64,000 bases of DNA from Stromatinia cepivora. Its lineage: Eukaryota > Ascomycota > Leotiomycetes > Helotiales > Sclerotiniaceae. Within the stretch, counting starts at the first letter, position 1; each line of letters begins with the position of its first letter. The notes under the pieces were generated by a model. It did no database searches. It saw nothing but the letters and a program-made list of their open reading frames with translations, and was not told the origin of the DNA. Positions 12,462-25,001 of this stretch are shown one piece after another. The position numbers and the translations under genes are program-made. Location of the stretch: the NCBI GenBank assembly GCA_014898415.1, contig RCTD01000004.1, forward strand, positions 186,001 to 250,000, read 5' to 3'.

Positions 12462-15400
12462 TATAATTCGGAATGATCGGTCTACTAATATAATGATGTA
12501 AATAGTCTCAATAATACTTTTAGTCTGGAGATCTTCTTATATTATTAAATGTGAGCAGTAATGAGTGATTAAACCTTAATTATTGTATTTATATGTAAAC
12601 ATTCATTGAAGGGGGATCAATTTTGAAGATTCCGATCCAGAATCGATTTTATATTAGGTTTTCTTAGCTTTAAGATTATTAACCTCAAAATCGCAATCCT
12701 GTTTGAATCAATATCCCATTTAATGATCTTCTAATTGATGGTAAAAACGAGATAATTTTGGAATTATAAATATATGAATTCGAGGAAATGATATTACTTA
12801 TAATCCATTGATTATAAACCAAATGGAAGGTAATGATAGTTTTACTTTAATTCCAATAATGATTATATTATGAATTATTATAAATTGGGAATACTCCTTT
12901 ATATCGTTTATTCCTTACTGATCAGATTAAAATATAAAATGAAAATTGTTTAAACAAAATAATCCTATTAAATTTGTTCTTTGAAATATAATAATTCCTA
13001 TATAGGATCCAATATTAAAATTGTTCTCTTAATAGTATTATTATATACACAATTGCTTTTGTGTGCGTACTGATTGCTTTGGAACGCGAAAATCAGATGA
13101 TTCCCGGAAGAAAGATGACTCCGAATGGTAATCGTATGATTGAAACTCAGATGGATTGATTTGAGCCCTGGGTATTTCAATCCTTATAATACGAATTCTC
13201 TTAGGTATCTATTCGAAATCATAAATCTGTAAGTCCTTTATAAATCGATTAAATGAATATATAGGGCATAACAGTCTTTATAATAATTGGATTTCCTTTA
13301 CAGAATATTCTGATTGATCATTCCAATATATATACTTCCTTTTGGAATGTTAAGGTTGATCGATTGAAATGATCTCTGAATCACTTTCATATATACTATA
13401 AAGAACTTCGATAATACAATTAATAGATTCATATTCTATATTCCTTATATCAATATATTCAATAAGGTTGGGATCCGTATTATTATTATAAACATCTTTT
13501 TGAATAATATTAACATTTTTACCCACAAAATATAATTATTCCTTAATAAAAAAATCGATTTCTTCAATTTCTTTAATAAAAGAATCGACCAGCGTTTATA
13601 TATCTTCATTGTATACTTTATCCTTATCACCTGAAGGATTAAATGAATTGGATAATTCTAGATCGATTTCTTTATTCCTATTATCACCCCTTAGATCTAT
13701 ATTTATCTTTGAGATCAGTTCATTTGTAGGCAATAGATCTGAAATATGCTTGATAAATGAGTTAAAGGCTTTTCGATCTATGAAAATAGATAGATAAATA
13801 AAGTCCTTATGATTATCCTCATTTTGAATAATCGTTCTATCTAATTCAATATAATTTTATAGGTTAAAGACTTTAGTAAGCTATTTAAGCTTTTTTATAA
13901 TATGAATATCGATTATTCGATTAATGGAATTTATATGATAAATGAATTCCTTATTGAACGTTATATTTCAAATAACAATAACTCTATCGAACTTGAGTAT
14001 TTATATATGATAGATTAGTATACCTGGAATATAACTCATTAAATATCCAATATATATTCGAGGATTAGTTTTATACCATTTCCTATTAATTCCAGTTTCT
14101 TTGTTTTTATCCAAAGGGTAAACTCGATATCCATACTTATAAATTCCATTTTAGTTAGAATAGAGATCGTTAGATATTTTCTTTATGAATAGAGGATTAT
14201 CTTTACAAAAGTAATTATAAAACTATATATCGAATATCTTATTAAACGATTTGAAGGATTTGATTTTCAAAGGATTTATATTATATAAGTAAATAATAAC
14301 TTGCATTATTTCCATTTACAATTTGTCCAGTAAACCCACTATAATCCATATTTTTATTTGTTTTGTAATTATTTCTTATCCTACACGTTTTGATTCTTTA
14401 TTGAATTTATATATATAAAATAAAGATAACTCAAATTCAATGCTTTTTTGCTTAATCTATTTCTCAAATAACGTTTCTCCCATAACTCCAATGATAGATA
14501 TATTATTATTTTGCTTAATTATTATGATCGTTAAACCGTACTTACAGTGAACCCAGATTATAAAGCTTTGAATAATTACAAATACTTTGTTATATATTTT
14601 GCGGTAGATTGAATATAAAAAGATCTTATTATAATATATTTCTTTGATCAATAGAAACTATAATATATTATTATATCCTTTATCGAAATCAAAAAAATCC
14701 CATTGAATTTTGTAGAAGGACCGAGATGATTGATAATCATTTGAAGTGCAAGAAATGATTTGCTTTATATAAATACAAATATAATCAATACAATTGGAAC
14801 AAATAATACCTTTTATTTTGATATTTTGTATTACAAATATTAAATGTTCAAAAGCTTCCTTCCCCAGATATTTAAAGTATTTATACTATATTTCATTTGT
14901 ATCTTTTTTTAAAAAAAATGGATTGCAAAAACAATAGAATATTTTGTTTATTTTTCTATTCATTATTGAATATATTATAGAAGAATTGTTTATGGGAATA
15001 GATAAAAAAATGTTTGAATAAATAGAAAGCGATTTGTATTCTAAGAATACAAGATTTTCAATACAAATGTATTAAGCAACTATTATATTATTTATATGAT
15101 CTCCTTTACGAAAAGTATAGTTATATTTTGAAAACTATAGGCCGGCTTTTTTCAATCGAATCTCTAAAATGATATTGATATGAAAACCAGGGATGAATAT
15201 TATATCATTCAAAACCAAATCATTATTAGAGTAATCTTCTTTTTTGATGATCCCTTTGATAATACGAACCCCACATCCTAGGACTTGAAAACTAGAAGTA
15301 CCTGTTTCTATAAGATCACTGGGATCGGATGATCAATATCGATAATCATTTAATAGAGATATATTATTCATGATATATATAATACTACAATTATCGAGCA

Positions 15401-16948
15401 AGGTATTATTAAACAGATAATATATTCTTACTGCTATAAAATATACCCCTAATTAATTGTATCGAGTATTCAAAATAACAGTATTGATTGAAGGTCCTGA
15501 AGAATCAATAAAACCTTTTATCCATTTCTTTTTGATCCAATCAAAATGAAATTGCTTCCATAAATATAATCTTGTTCGATCCCTAATTACTTGTAGTTTA
15601 TTTTCGCTGAATACCTTTTTGAATAATGGATTAATCCTTTCAATGAACGCTAACTTTATGACTTTACAATTGTATACAATATGGTTATGATCAATTCCAT
15701 TGTTCCATTCAGATTCGGTTCTGCAAGAACATTCCCAGATCTTCTTGATCCTCTGATTACTTTTAAAATTGATACTTTTCTTATTCTTTTTAAATCTTTT
15801 ATTATTTTAAAAAAAGATAAATATAGAATATATTCCTTTTTTAGTTTTTAAAAAAATAGAATTCTAAAAGATTAATCCTTCAAAAACATTTCCGAATTGC
15901 TTGAATAAAAGATTAAATAATCTAAGTTGATTGTTCATTTCAATCTATGTAATTATAATATTTGCCTAGATTAAGAGTATCCTAATATTAACAACTTATA
16001 GAAAAGTGTTGATAGTAATTTCATCCTATATTTCAATAATCTTATATACAAAAGTTTTGATATAGATTATAGTCCAATCCCTATACTATTTGATAGGGTC
16101 GGTTTTGCCGAGCGAGGTTTGCGTTAGAATAGACCGATATTTTTATAGTACTGTAAGCTTGGCAGTAGTTATTATAGATACGAGCTTCTTTTTGAATGCA
16201 TTGATGATCGTTTTGAGTGGAAGAGCTGTAATACCCTGATTAAGAATGAATAGTTTTATAAAGTGTATTTGATCAATTGACAATTCGATTTATTTATAAA
16301 TATCCCTGAAAGCTTTATAATTCTATATATATTCTTATTATCGATATCAATACTTCAATTGGAAAAAGACAAGCTCGGAAGAGATTTCTTGGAAAATGAT
16401 TAAGAATAGAATAATGGATCTATTAAGAATAGATTCTAATATATTACCGTCAGAATCTTTTATCTTTATATCTTCATTAATATCTTCCCTGAATTGGATT
16501 ACTATAAAATATTCCAAGAATTTCTTTTAGTATTGAATTTGTTTCTTTTGATTATATTTAACTTGGAAATCGATAGCGGAAAGTAAAACAAATGATTTGA
16601 TTAAAAGTCAATCGACCTGAGTATAAATAGATTCACTCATCAGATCAAAACTTGGAATGGATATTGTTAATATGGAAACAAACAAATTGTTCTCTAGATT
16701 GATTGAATCCCAGATTCCTTGAACTTGATACTTATTTTTCAAACATAGATATCACTCCAGTTATTGAATACAAATTGTAAAAAGAAGATCGTTTTGATTT
16801 TTTATTATATTGAATAAAGATAATTGAATTAATATGAATATTGAATTATAAATGAAATAAGAATGATATTTTAAAAATAATCCCTTGAATATTTAATAAT
16901 CATTAAATAAAAAGTTATATAGATTTTAAAAGCTATTAAATTTATAAC

Positions 16949-17256
16949 TATTACAGGATAGTATAATTACACAGCATTTTCAGGGATCGTTGAATAGATG
17001 GTATATATGATTGATAGAATAAAAGAATTTAATGATTTGCCCTTGATTATATGAATCAAGAGCTATATATATAAAACAAATGAATGGTTATCTAATCGAT
17101 ATGTATCTTAATTAGACTAGATCTTTGTTTATTAATATATCAGGATCACTTTATCAATTGGTGGATTGGTAAGGCTAGTAGATCCTTCATTCCGATTGGA
17201 AAGCATACGCTTTGATCCTTCATAAGATACAGGGGATTGCGGGGCTTTCCGTGACA
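16949..17256 (-). repeat. Copia LTR, right copy (5' LTR)
   Basis: This 308-bp copy begins TATTACAGGATAG and ends TTTCCGTGACA. The ATACC duplication follows at 17257. It is the uninterrupted partner of 8867-9329 and shows the single ATATG into which the small insertion went in the other copy. Confidence 0.87.
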
Positions 17257-18970
17257 ATACCTTTACCTCCTTTTTACTATTTTGATTATCCAGACTTGAT
17301 TTCTCCGATTCATGATCCAGCCCTTAATAATAAGTTTGATCATAAATATCGATATTGTGGGTATCCAGATCGACTACTTCCTGGTTTGGATCGTTTCCTC
17401 CAATGTTGTATATTTACTATTTACCACTATATTTATTCGAATGATACTCCTTTTTCCAGAATGGCTTTTTATCCTATATTTTGTTGTCTTTCTTAATACC
17501 AGACTTTCTGTTAGCATTATTACTCCTAAAAATGAAGGAGTCCTTATAAAAGGCGGGGGAGGGAGTATTTCTATGATTGTTTCAATAATATAACTTGTAA
17601 AATGAAAAACATTTATTATCATAATAATTTGATAACCGATTATCATTATGATTGGGATGTCAGATATCGAACCAGTTATTTTTCTTTTATTCAATCTATG
17701 ATATAAATGTAATAAAACTGATATCCTCTGTAAACACTGGAATATGAATTCGAAATTCTGTTAATAAATATTGATAAATAGTTAATATCTATATATATTC
17801 TGATTCGATTATCCCTGTATTGTGTTTTAGAATAATTATATTCTGGATATATTTTTCGGGATCTTTATATCGTCGAATATCTCCAATAATGTATTTGAAA
17901 CACTCCAACTTCTCTAAGGCTATATTTGATGATATGCAAAAACGGTTTTCCAGTTTTGTACATTAATTTTCAATATTTACCTTAAAACCAGCTTGTATCA
18001 TATTCAAGATTTCGTTAGTATATTATAGCTCAACCTTGTTTTTCAAATATTAATTCAGTTAAATAATAACAATATAAATAGCAAATAAACCATCCAATAT
18101 ATTAATCGATTTGACCTTTATATATACTATAAATAAATATATATTATAATAGACAATTTTATTATCGATAATTTCTATAAAAGATTTAACTTCATTATTT
18201 GAATTTAGAAAATCTATATCTTACAAACAAAAACATACAGCATCACCCCCACTATATTATTATTATAACAAAATTTGAATAATAATTAACAATTGTTGAA
18301 ACTATTCTACAGAAAATATTATATTAATAACAACAACCATCTTATCAAAAACTTTTTAATTTATATTATCAAGAAGTTTTTGATATTTTGAAAATAAAAT
18401 TAATATCAATAATATCAGATCACAATTTTTATTCAAGAATTATAATAACATTAATAATATAGATTATACAATATCAATAACTTTTATATAATTATTATAC
18501 CAGCCAAAAAATATTGTAAATATTGATTAAGAATAGATTAATATAAAGAAAACATTTGCAAATATTAAAAAAGGATTAATTTAATTATTTATTATTGCTT
18601 TATTTCATGCCTTCTATATAAATCAAATAATTATATAAAACTATTCGATTGATAATTTGTTTTTTGCTTTAAATCATTTGATAAAGAATTTCTCAATCAA
18701 AAATATTTTTATAATAATATCTTAAAAAAGATTAATATAAAATATTCTGATATTTATAATACTCTTATCACTCATACCTAAATTTACAAATACCCTATTT
18801 CAAAAATACTTCGATTTTTTTTCGATATATAAGATACAATGAAAACGGATATTAAACAACTTGAAAGAAAAAACTTGATTACTTGAAAAAGATATATCAA
18901 CTAATTATCTAGCATTTAATATTAATAAAATTATTATTGATAAAAAGATCCTAAAAGATTTGCTATTATT

Positions 18971-19082
18971 TGATACAAAATTGTATAATATAAAAAGAAT
19001 AAAGATTAAAAATAATGGGATAAATCCTATTTAAAATAAGATCTTCCGTTTAGTAAGCTAAGCTAATGACTAATCGGTAACA
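18971..19082 (-). repeat. Gypsy LTR, right copy (5' LTR)
   Basis: This 112-bp copy begins TGATACAAAA and ends AATCGGTAACA, followed directly by the CTTTC duplication at 19083-19087. It pairs with 4069-4180. Confidence 0.88.
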
Positions 19083-19087
19083 CTTTC

Positions 19088-20066
19088 ATATGCAATTCAA
19101 AATCTCGTCTGGTATCTATCTAGGTATCTTTGTATTACACCCTATACTACGACATAGGTATCTTATCTACATACAAAATCAACAAAAATCTCATTATAAT
19201 ACAAATAAATACTAAAACATCCATCTACTAATCATCAAACAAAACTTAAATACATACCTAAGTACATAGCAAAGTAAATCTACCTATCTATGTATTTCTA
19301 TAATTATCACCTACTACCTATCTATCACTACCAAATGAATCCTCCCACAAGGTTAAATACCTACTAGGTAGGTACCATCAAGGATAAAAGGATGAATTCC
19401 ATCCCTCCCTCCCTACCTACCCAAGACCACCATAACAAAATAGCTACCTACCTACCCACCTACCTATCTTATATTAAATTCTACATCTATATCTACATCC
19501 GACTTCAAGTAACTAATCATTCATTCATGCACCCACTCATTCCATCAAACAAGAAACCATCATATAACCATCTATCAAAAATGAAAAATACTCAAAACCC
19601 AAACTTAGAGATCATCATCATCAACAAGAGTTTATACACAAACAGACATGATGACGAAAAAATGGATGAGAAATGAGGGGTAATAAAATCCTTGTATTTA
19701 AATCTGATTCCATTTGTATGTATGAAAAAAAAAGAATGATACTCCTAGGACTCCTAAGCTTCCCTTCCCGTTTGTATGTGGTGAAGACGAGGTAAAATTT
19801 CTAAAGCCCAACCGACAAATCCCCAAGGAAATAAACATGTGGAAACGCCCTCCACAACTCTGTAACTAACGCCGATATAAAAATCGTGAGTCTACTGATC
19901 AACGAATACAATGTATCCTTTCCTTCCAAATGTCTACCATATGTCGCGTGAGAATTGCCCATTTCGACTTTAATGGTGATGAATGGTTGTCCCTTCCCGC
20001 AGGCGCCGACTTGCTTACGACAGTGTTCGATGGATGTATCTCCACTTCCCAATCAACCCTCCCTAA
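19088..20066. other. Intergenic, TACC-type short repeats
   Basis: This is the transition from the AT-rich retrotransposon block to ordinary sequence. It is full of TACC/CTAC short-repeat words (19130-19480), including a CCCTCCCTCCCTACCTACC tract near 19404-19422. No coding frame is convincing. The right end is presumably the 3' UTR of the VPS2 gene. Confidence 0.45.
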
Positions 20067-20915
20067 TTAATCCCTCCTCAAACTATCGAATCTCGCCCGC
20101 AAATCATCATCACCAGGATCCGCACCCCCAGGACCCCCACCCCCACCAACCGCCTGCGCAACCCTCCCCTCAGGAACCATCGAACTCTGTAATCCCTGAG
20201 GAGTCTCCCCCATAGCAGCTTTCAAATCAATGCCAATCTCCTCCAAGATCTGCTCCACAACTTCCTCTCCTTCTTCCTCATCTTCCAACCCCGTTATATC
20301 ATCAATCGAATCATCCACCATTTCTTGCCTCTGATCCATAATATCGTTCTCCTTCTCGAATTCCATGGCGATTCTCTGTAATGCAGGTAGATTCATGCTT
20401 CGGTTCATGCTTCCCAGAACTCCGGTTGCGCCTTTCATCGCTTGCATCATTTGCTCATTCGTTCGAACCGTCTGATCACCCAAGTAATTAGCCATCATCC
20501 TCTCACACCCTCTCACATGCCCTCCTCTCCCCAATTTCTCAAACAACACCCCCTCCCCATCCTCCTACAAAAACATACCTGAATCCTCAAACTAATCGCC
20601 TGCAACTGCGTCCTCATACTATAAAATTTCTCCACATATCTCCTCGTGCGAACCAAATCCTTTGCCTGAATTTTGGCCGCCCCCATCTGTCCATTCTTCA
20701 CACTCTTCTTAATTTCCTGAATCAATTTCTTCTCTTGATTTTCTAGCTTCGTACGCTCGCGATCGAGTTCTCGTTGTGCTTTTTCGAGAGATCGTTGATG
20801 TTTTCGCAGACGCTCTGCTGGCGTCATGCGCTTTCCAAAAGCCCATTCGACGATCTGAGTAGGATGGTTAGTTGGGTGGAGGGAGATAAGAGGAGGGGAA
20901 GTGACGTACGTTCAT
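20067..20915 (-). CDS. VPS2: ESCRT-III subunit Vps2/Did4 (CHMP2 family)
   Basis: It polymerises on endosomal membranes with Vps24 and Snf7, and recruits the Vps4 ATPase for multivesicular body sorting. Exons are 20915-20910 (just ATGAAC), 20854-20579 and 20471-20067. Introns are 55 and 107 bp with GTACGT and GTATGT donors and CTAAC/CTAAT branch sites. The product is 228 residues, close to the usual family length. It starts MN-IVEWAFGK-MTPAERLRKHQR, the Did4 start pattern. A basic alpha1-alpha2 hairpin follows (IKKSVKNGQMGAAKIQAKDL), then an acidic region. The C-terminal DDDLRARFDSLRRD fits the MIM1 motif that binds Vps4. The two-codon first exon is supported by frame, branch point and conservation of the joined N-terminus. 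Confidence 0.93.
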
Positions 20916-21465
20916 GGTTGTTCTTTGAAGTGATAGAATATGGAAGGAGGTGGAAAGTAGGTGGGAAGGATAATTTGGAGGATCTGATGTGAAGGTTGAT
21001 GAATTAAATGTAAATTACTTGATGTTTTGTTCTGTGTGCCCGCGCAAGTCGTCAAGTAGTAGGCAATGATTCGGCTCTCATTTCGTAGCCTTGAACCTTG
21101 GCAGCCTTGGCCAAATCCTAGCCTTAAAATCAAGGTTCATAAATATTCTGTTCCCACTTGTCTCACTATAAAAGAAATCCGTATGACACTTTGATGTGGT
21201 ATTACTTTTCTTTTCATTCTACGGAGTAAAGTAAGTGGAGAGAGGAGTCCGAAGTAGCTACCTAGGCACGCCATACAATCAATCCTAAAGCCTACGACCA
21301 ACGCCGCTCGTATTTCATTTTCCACCATCACCTTCCCATCCATCCCCTGTTCCAACAACCCATATTGTCTTTGAAGTAAATTGCTCCAAAAACGCCATTT
21401 TTTATTCCGACGGAGTAGTCATTGACACGTTAAGGGAAAAAGAGATATCGGGGTATAACAAGAAT
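20916..21465. other. Promoter of VPS2 and 3' flank of FZO1
   Basis: This 550-bp spacer lies between the VPS2 start and the FZO1 stop, both on the minus strand. It must hold the VPS2 promoter. I see no open frame or RNA gene that can be supported. Confidence 0.4.
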
Positions 21466-24281
21466 CTAAGCATCATATGCAGCGGCAACTCCTGGAGCTG
21501 GTCCCTCCAAATCCACACTCTCAACATTATTTCTAATCTCCGAACTTTTGTTGACCAAGTTTCCAAAGTACTTTCTGGCAACTTCACTTTCGCCTCTGAT
21601 CTTTCTGGTCTCTTCACGCTTGGTTCCGAGTTGTTCAACAGAACGTTGAAGACCAACACGGAGATTATCAGCAGGGAATCGAAGAACCTTACGTACTGAT
21701 GAAGAGATACGATCACTGTTAGAGTGTACGTAGTCGATAGTGGCAAGTTGAGCGGAAATCTTGGAGGACAGACGATGTGGAAGTGATTGAGGGATTTGGT
21801 TTAAGACATAGTAGGCTGCGGCAATAGCTAGAAAGAATTAGTAAGAAAATGCAACTGAGATATCACATAAAACATACCTCCTGCAATGATTCCTGGCACT
21901 ACCAATCTGCGCAAGTTATTGTTACCCATAATCTTTGCGGCAGACATAGCACCATCAACCCATCCGACACCACCAATTGCACGACTGCCGATAACAGTGG
22001 CGACAGTCATTGCCATACCAGTTCCAGCCATCTTTTCTTGTCGCTGAAATAGAGTTGAGAAATCAAAGAAATCCCACAATTCAGTCTCAATATCAAGATG
22101 CTTGGCAAGAATATCACGCTTGCGTTTGAACATGATGTCGCTTCTGAAGCTCAAGTCTGTATACTCATCACCAAGATGTAAGACACCTAGTTGCTTGATT
22201 TGCGTTACACCATCAACTGTCTTGCGACGCGCGTGTTCTTCACACGCGGAAACAGTAGCAGAGATTTCCGACATGATAGCCTCCTTAATGTCATCTGCAT
22301 ATTGGAAAGCACCGAACAGCCCTGGATATGGGATTCCAAGATCACCATCGGCTGTTCTTGCTATGGTACCGTTGAGTGTCGAGCGAGTGTAGTCGTAGAT
22401 ATTCTTGCATGTTGCTTCAATAGTTCTATCAATATCATCGCTCACTTCAGCCTTCGCCTTTTGGGAAGCCTCGAGCATTGGCTCTAGATCTGCAAGTTCT
22501 TTTGTGACGCGATCCAGCTCAGATTGTGCAACCTCTGAATTGACAGTGGCGAGACTGTGAATATCACTTAGAACATTAAGCAAGTAAGTCTTGGCTGGAG
22601 CCAACTTGGATCTAGCCCGCTTTTCTAGAACGAATCGACGCAGTGACTGTTCAAGAATCTCGAAATCTCTAATCTTCTCCTTATCCTTGCCTTTGCCCTT
22701 TCCTTTCGAATCCGAACCGTCGTCGAAGTCTGGTCCATCGCCTCCACCTCCACTAGAGCTACCGCTTCCGCCCGGTGGACCAGGAGGACCAAGTGCAGCC
22801 GTGGGAATGGCATTACTTGATACGAAATGGACGAGTTCAGAGGATTCCTTGAAGGTTCTAGGACTTAGACCTTGAATTTGCTCCAATATCATTTTCTGGC
22901 ATCGCTCTTTATCCCGAATATTATCATATCCATTGACAACCATGAAGATATATGCCTTCTCCGCTGCCGCAGCCCAGATAAATTCTCGCGCAGTCTGTGT
23001 GAAGTGATTGGCAGCCGAGACAACGAAAACAACAACATCAATCTCTTCCTGTCGAGCAAACACCGCGGTCGTTTTCGTAGTATCCAGGTTGAGGCCAGGC
23101 GCATCAATAATTGCAATATCCACCACTCCATTGTTCAGTAATGACTCGTCAATCGTGCGTACGTCCTTTACGTAGACCTTGCATTGCGTGTAGGTATCGT
23201 TATCAAGAACGAGTTGTTCCAGGTCTTGAATCGTGTAAACGTCATAGGTGCTTTCATCGTGTCGATCGTAGGTAGTTTCCTTGTGTACCGCATGCACTTC
23301 CTCAACTCCTCCATTTTCTCTCGCATCCAAAACCTCACAGAATATACTAGTGCAAGGTTGTTGATCTTCTGGTAAAATCTTTCTTCGGAGAAGTGCATTG
23401 CAGAATGTCGATTTTCCAGTATTCAGATCTCCGGTTACCAGTACCTTGCTCGAAGAATCCTCGATACGTTCTCGTAGTGAAAGTAAATGGTTGATGCTTG
23501 AACTAATTTTTCCATCAAGCAGAGATGCGATCGAAGCCTTTTCCAAAGAATGTACCAACTCGGTTTGATGTAAAGCTCCCAACTTCAAGTCCAGCTTCAG
23601 GATAGAAAACTCCTGTGCGATCTGTGGGGTTATGAGCCGAGGTTCCGGAGTGGTTCTTGATTCCGCCGCTTGACTTGACTCTGCATTGCTGCTACCCTCA
23701 CCAATAGATGTCATAGCACGTCGCACTTGTCCAGGACGAGGCTCAGGTGTTGAGGATCTAATGCCAGTTTGTGTATGTACCAAGCCTGGTCGTGGGTCCT
23801 GTCGTTGGTGTTGAGATTCGTCGCGCTGAACTGAGGGGTAAATCGCTGGCCACTGGGCGTTCATTTCTTGTAATGACTTCAAAGTTTCCACCACACGACT
23901 GATTGATCTACCAAGAGTGACACGATGTTGATTATACCATAGTTGATGTATTGCATTTGCCTGCGATCGTCTCTCGTTCTCGGAAATTTCGTTCGATGGT
24001 CCTCTGGGAAGAGAAGACACCGGAGGAGTAGGTCTATCCTCGGTCAGTGTAGGATTCCATGATGGCAAGCCGTTCGAGCTGTCACCGGCCACACTACCTC
24101 CATACCCTGAGTCGTTGTCGAGAAGCGCTTGTAGTCTTGCAGCACTTTCTGGTGCACTTCCAGACCCAACAGTCATATATTGTGGTCGACCACCATTTGG
24201 AGTATTGTTGCTAGAATTATCAACCGAACCTGCTTGTCCTCCTCTACCTCTTCCCTTCCCTTTTCTATTATTTTGACTCAT
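21466..24281 (-). CDS. FZO1: Mitofusin Fzo1, mitochondrial outer-membrane fusion GTPase
   Basis: It drives fusion of mitochondrial outer membranes. Exons are 24281-21878 and 21827-21466, with a 50-bp phase-1 intron (GTATGT donor, TACTAAT branch site, TAG acceptor). The product is 921 residues. The first ~215 residues are Gly/Ser/Pro/Gln-rich and look disordered. The dynamin-type GTPase follows: G1 GDLNTGKST (284-292), G2 Thr in QPCTSI, G3 DAPG (393-396) and G4-like NGYD (450-453). A Gly/Ser/Asp-rich linker (GGSGSSSGGGGDGPD) interrupts the GTPase region after G4. The C-terminal half has heptad-rich helices and a hydrophobic hairpin around the splice site (VVPGIIAGGAIAAAYYVL), the two-pass membrane anchor. 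A coiled-coil tail (HR2) ends VAAAYDA. The ATG is the first in frame. Confidence 0.95.
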
Positions 24282-25001
24282 GGTTGTAAGTTGCCAACCA
24301 TTCGCAAATTGATTATCGGTATGTTTTCTTGAGGTGGTGTGGCTCCGTCGTTGATGGACATGAACTTTTTGGAGGCGAAATTCGGCAATTTGAAGCGCGT
24401 GAGGGTCCAATAAAATTAACCATGTTAGAAATGATGTTTATTGGTCAAGGCATCCCTGTTCTTTAATGACGACAACAAACTTCGTAAGAATTTTTCGAAA
24501 ATATCGAATGACAAAATATTAAATATGGATCCAGTATAGCAAGTATAACCTCAATTAATAAGACTGGCCATATCCACATAGCAATTGTAATATGTGTCAT
24601 CTGTACTACTCATTCATTATTATCCCACAAAGTCTTTGAAGAAACCTCAAATTAAAAGTGTACACATACATCTATATAGTAACACAAAGCAGTTCATAAG
24701 TCATCGATACTGATACTGATCACTTAAACTCAATACTATCTATATGTATTACCCAATCAGTATTCTACCCATTCTATGTCATTATGCTATGTTATATTAC
24801 ATGAACAACCCATTCAAAATTACCCAACACCCACCAATCATGATTCCGAACATGCCAGTCCACCCATCTATCATCTCAATATTCTCATAGCGACATTACA
24901 TCAAGTATAGCCGTAATATTTTCCCCAGTAACGTAACAATAAGGTATCAACTCCTCTGAAAAACATTAAGATATCCCGGCATATACACAATTCATCGAAA
25001 A
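24282..25001. other. Intergenic between FZO1 and NHA1
   Basis: FZO1 promoter and NHA1 3' flank, AT-rich. No coding frame or RNA gene supported. Confidence 0.4.

Larger units (their letters stand above)
8867..17256 (-). mobile_element. Ty1/Copia-type LTR retrotransposon nested in the Gypsy element, degraded
   Basis: The LTRs are 8867-9329 (interrupted) and 16949-17256 (308 bp). The target duplication ATACC occurs at 8862-8866 and 17257-17261. Without the 155-bp interruption the left LTR is also 308 bp. The length is about 8.2 kb without that insert. A purine-rich tract (TCTAGGGGGTG on the minus strand, within 9330-9342) abuts the left LTR, so the left LTR is the 3' LTR and the coding strand is minus. 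A Copia-like RT remnant at 12255-12461 agrees. The ancestral LTR ends can be inferred as TGTCACGGGATA and CCGTGACA. Both present copies carry C-to-T and G-to-A changes, as after RIP. Confidence 0.87.
4069..19082 (-). mobile_element. Ty3/Gypsy-type LTR retrotransposon, degraded and split by a nested Copia element
   Basis: The element is bounded by 112-bp LTRs (4069-4180 and 18971-19082) that start TG and end CA. It is flanked by a perfect 5-bp target duplication CTTTC (4064-4068 and 19083-19087). The coding strand is minus. An integrase C-terminal segment lies near the left LTR (4477-4618) and the start of the reverse transcriptase is at about 7085-7420, the expected pol order. After removing the nested Copia element and one ATACC copy, it is about 6.6 kb, a normal Gypsy size. 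The interior is extremely AT-rich and full of stops. LTR differences are mostly C/T and G/A, as expected from RIP. Gag should lie between about 17.3 and 18.9 kb but is not recognisable. Confidence 0.88.

Noticed and set aside
17212..17496. A possible zinc-knuckle or gene in the 94-codon plus-strand frame at the Copia/Gypsy junction
   Set aside because: It straddles the Copia LTR end and the target duplication, so it joins two elements by chance.
21828..24410. A longer N-terminus for FZO1 reaching 24410
   Set aside because: The upstream in-frame start there is TTG, not ATG. The first in-frame ATG is at 24281.
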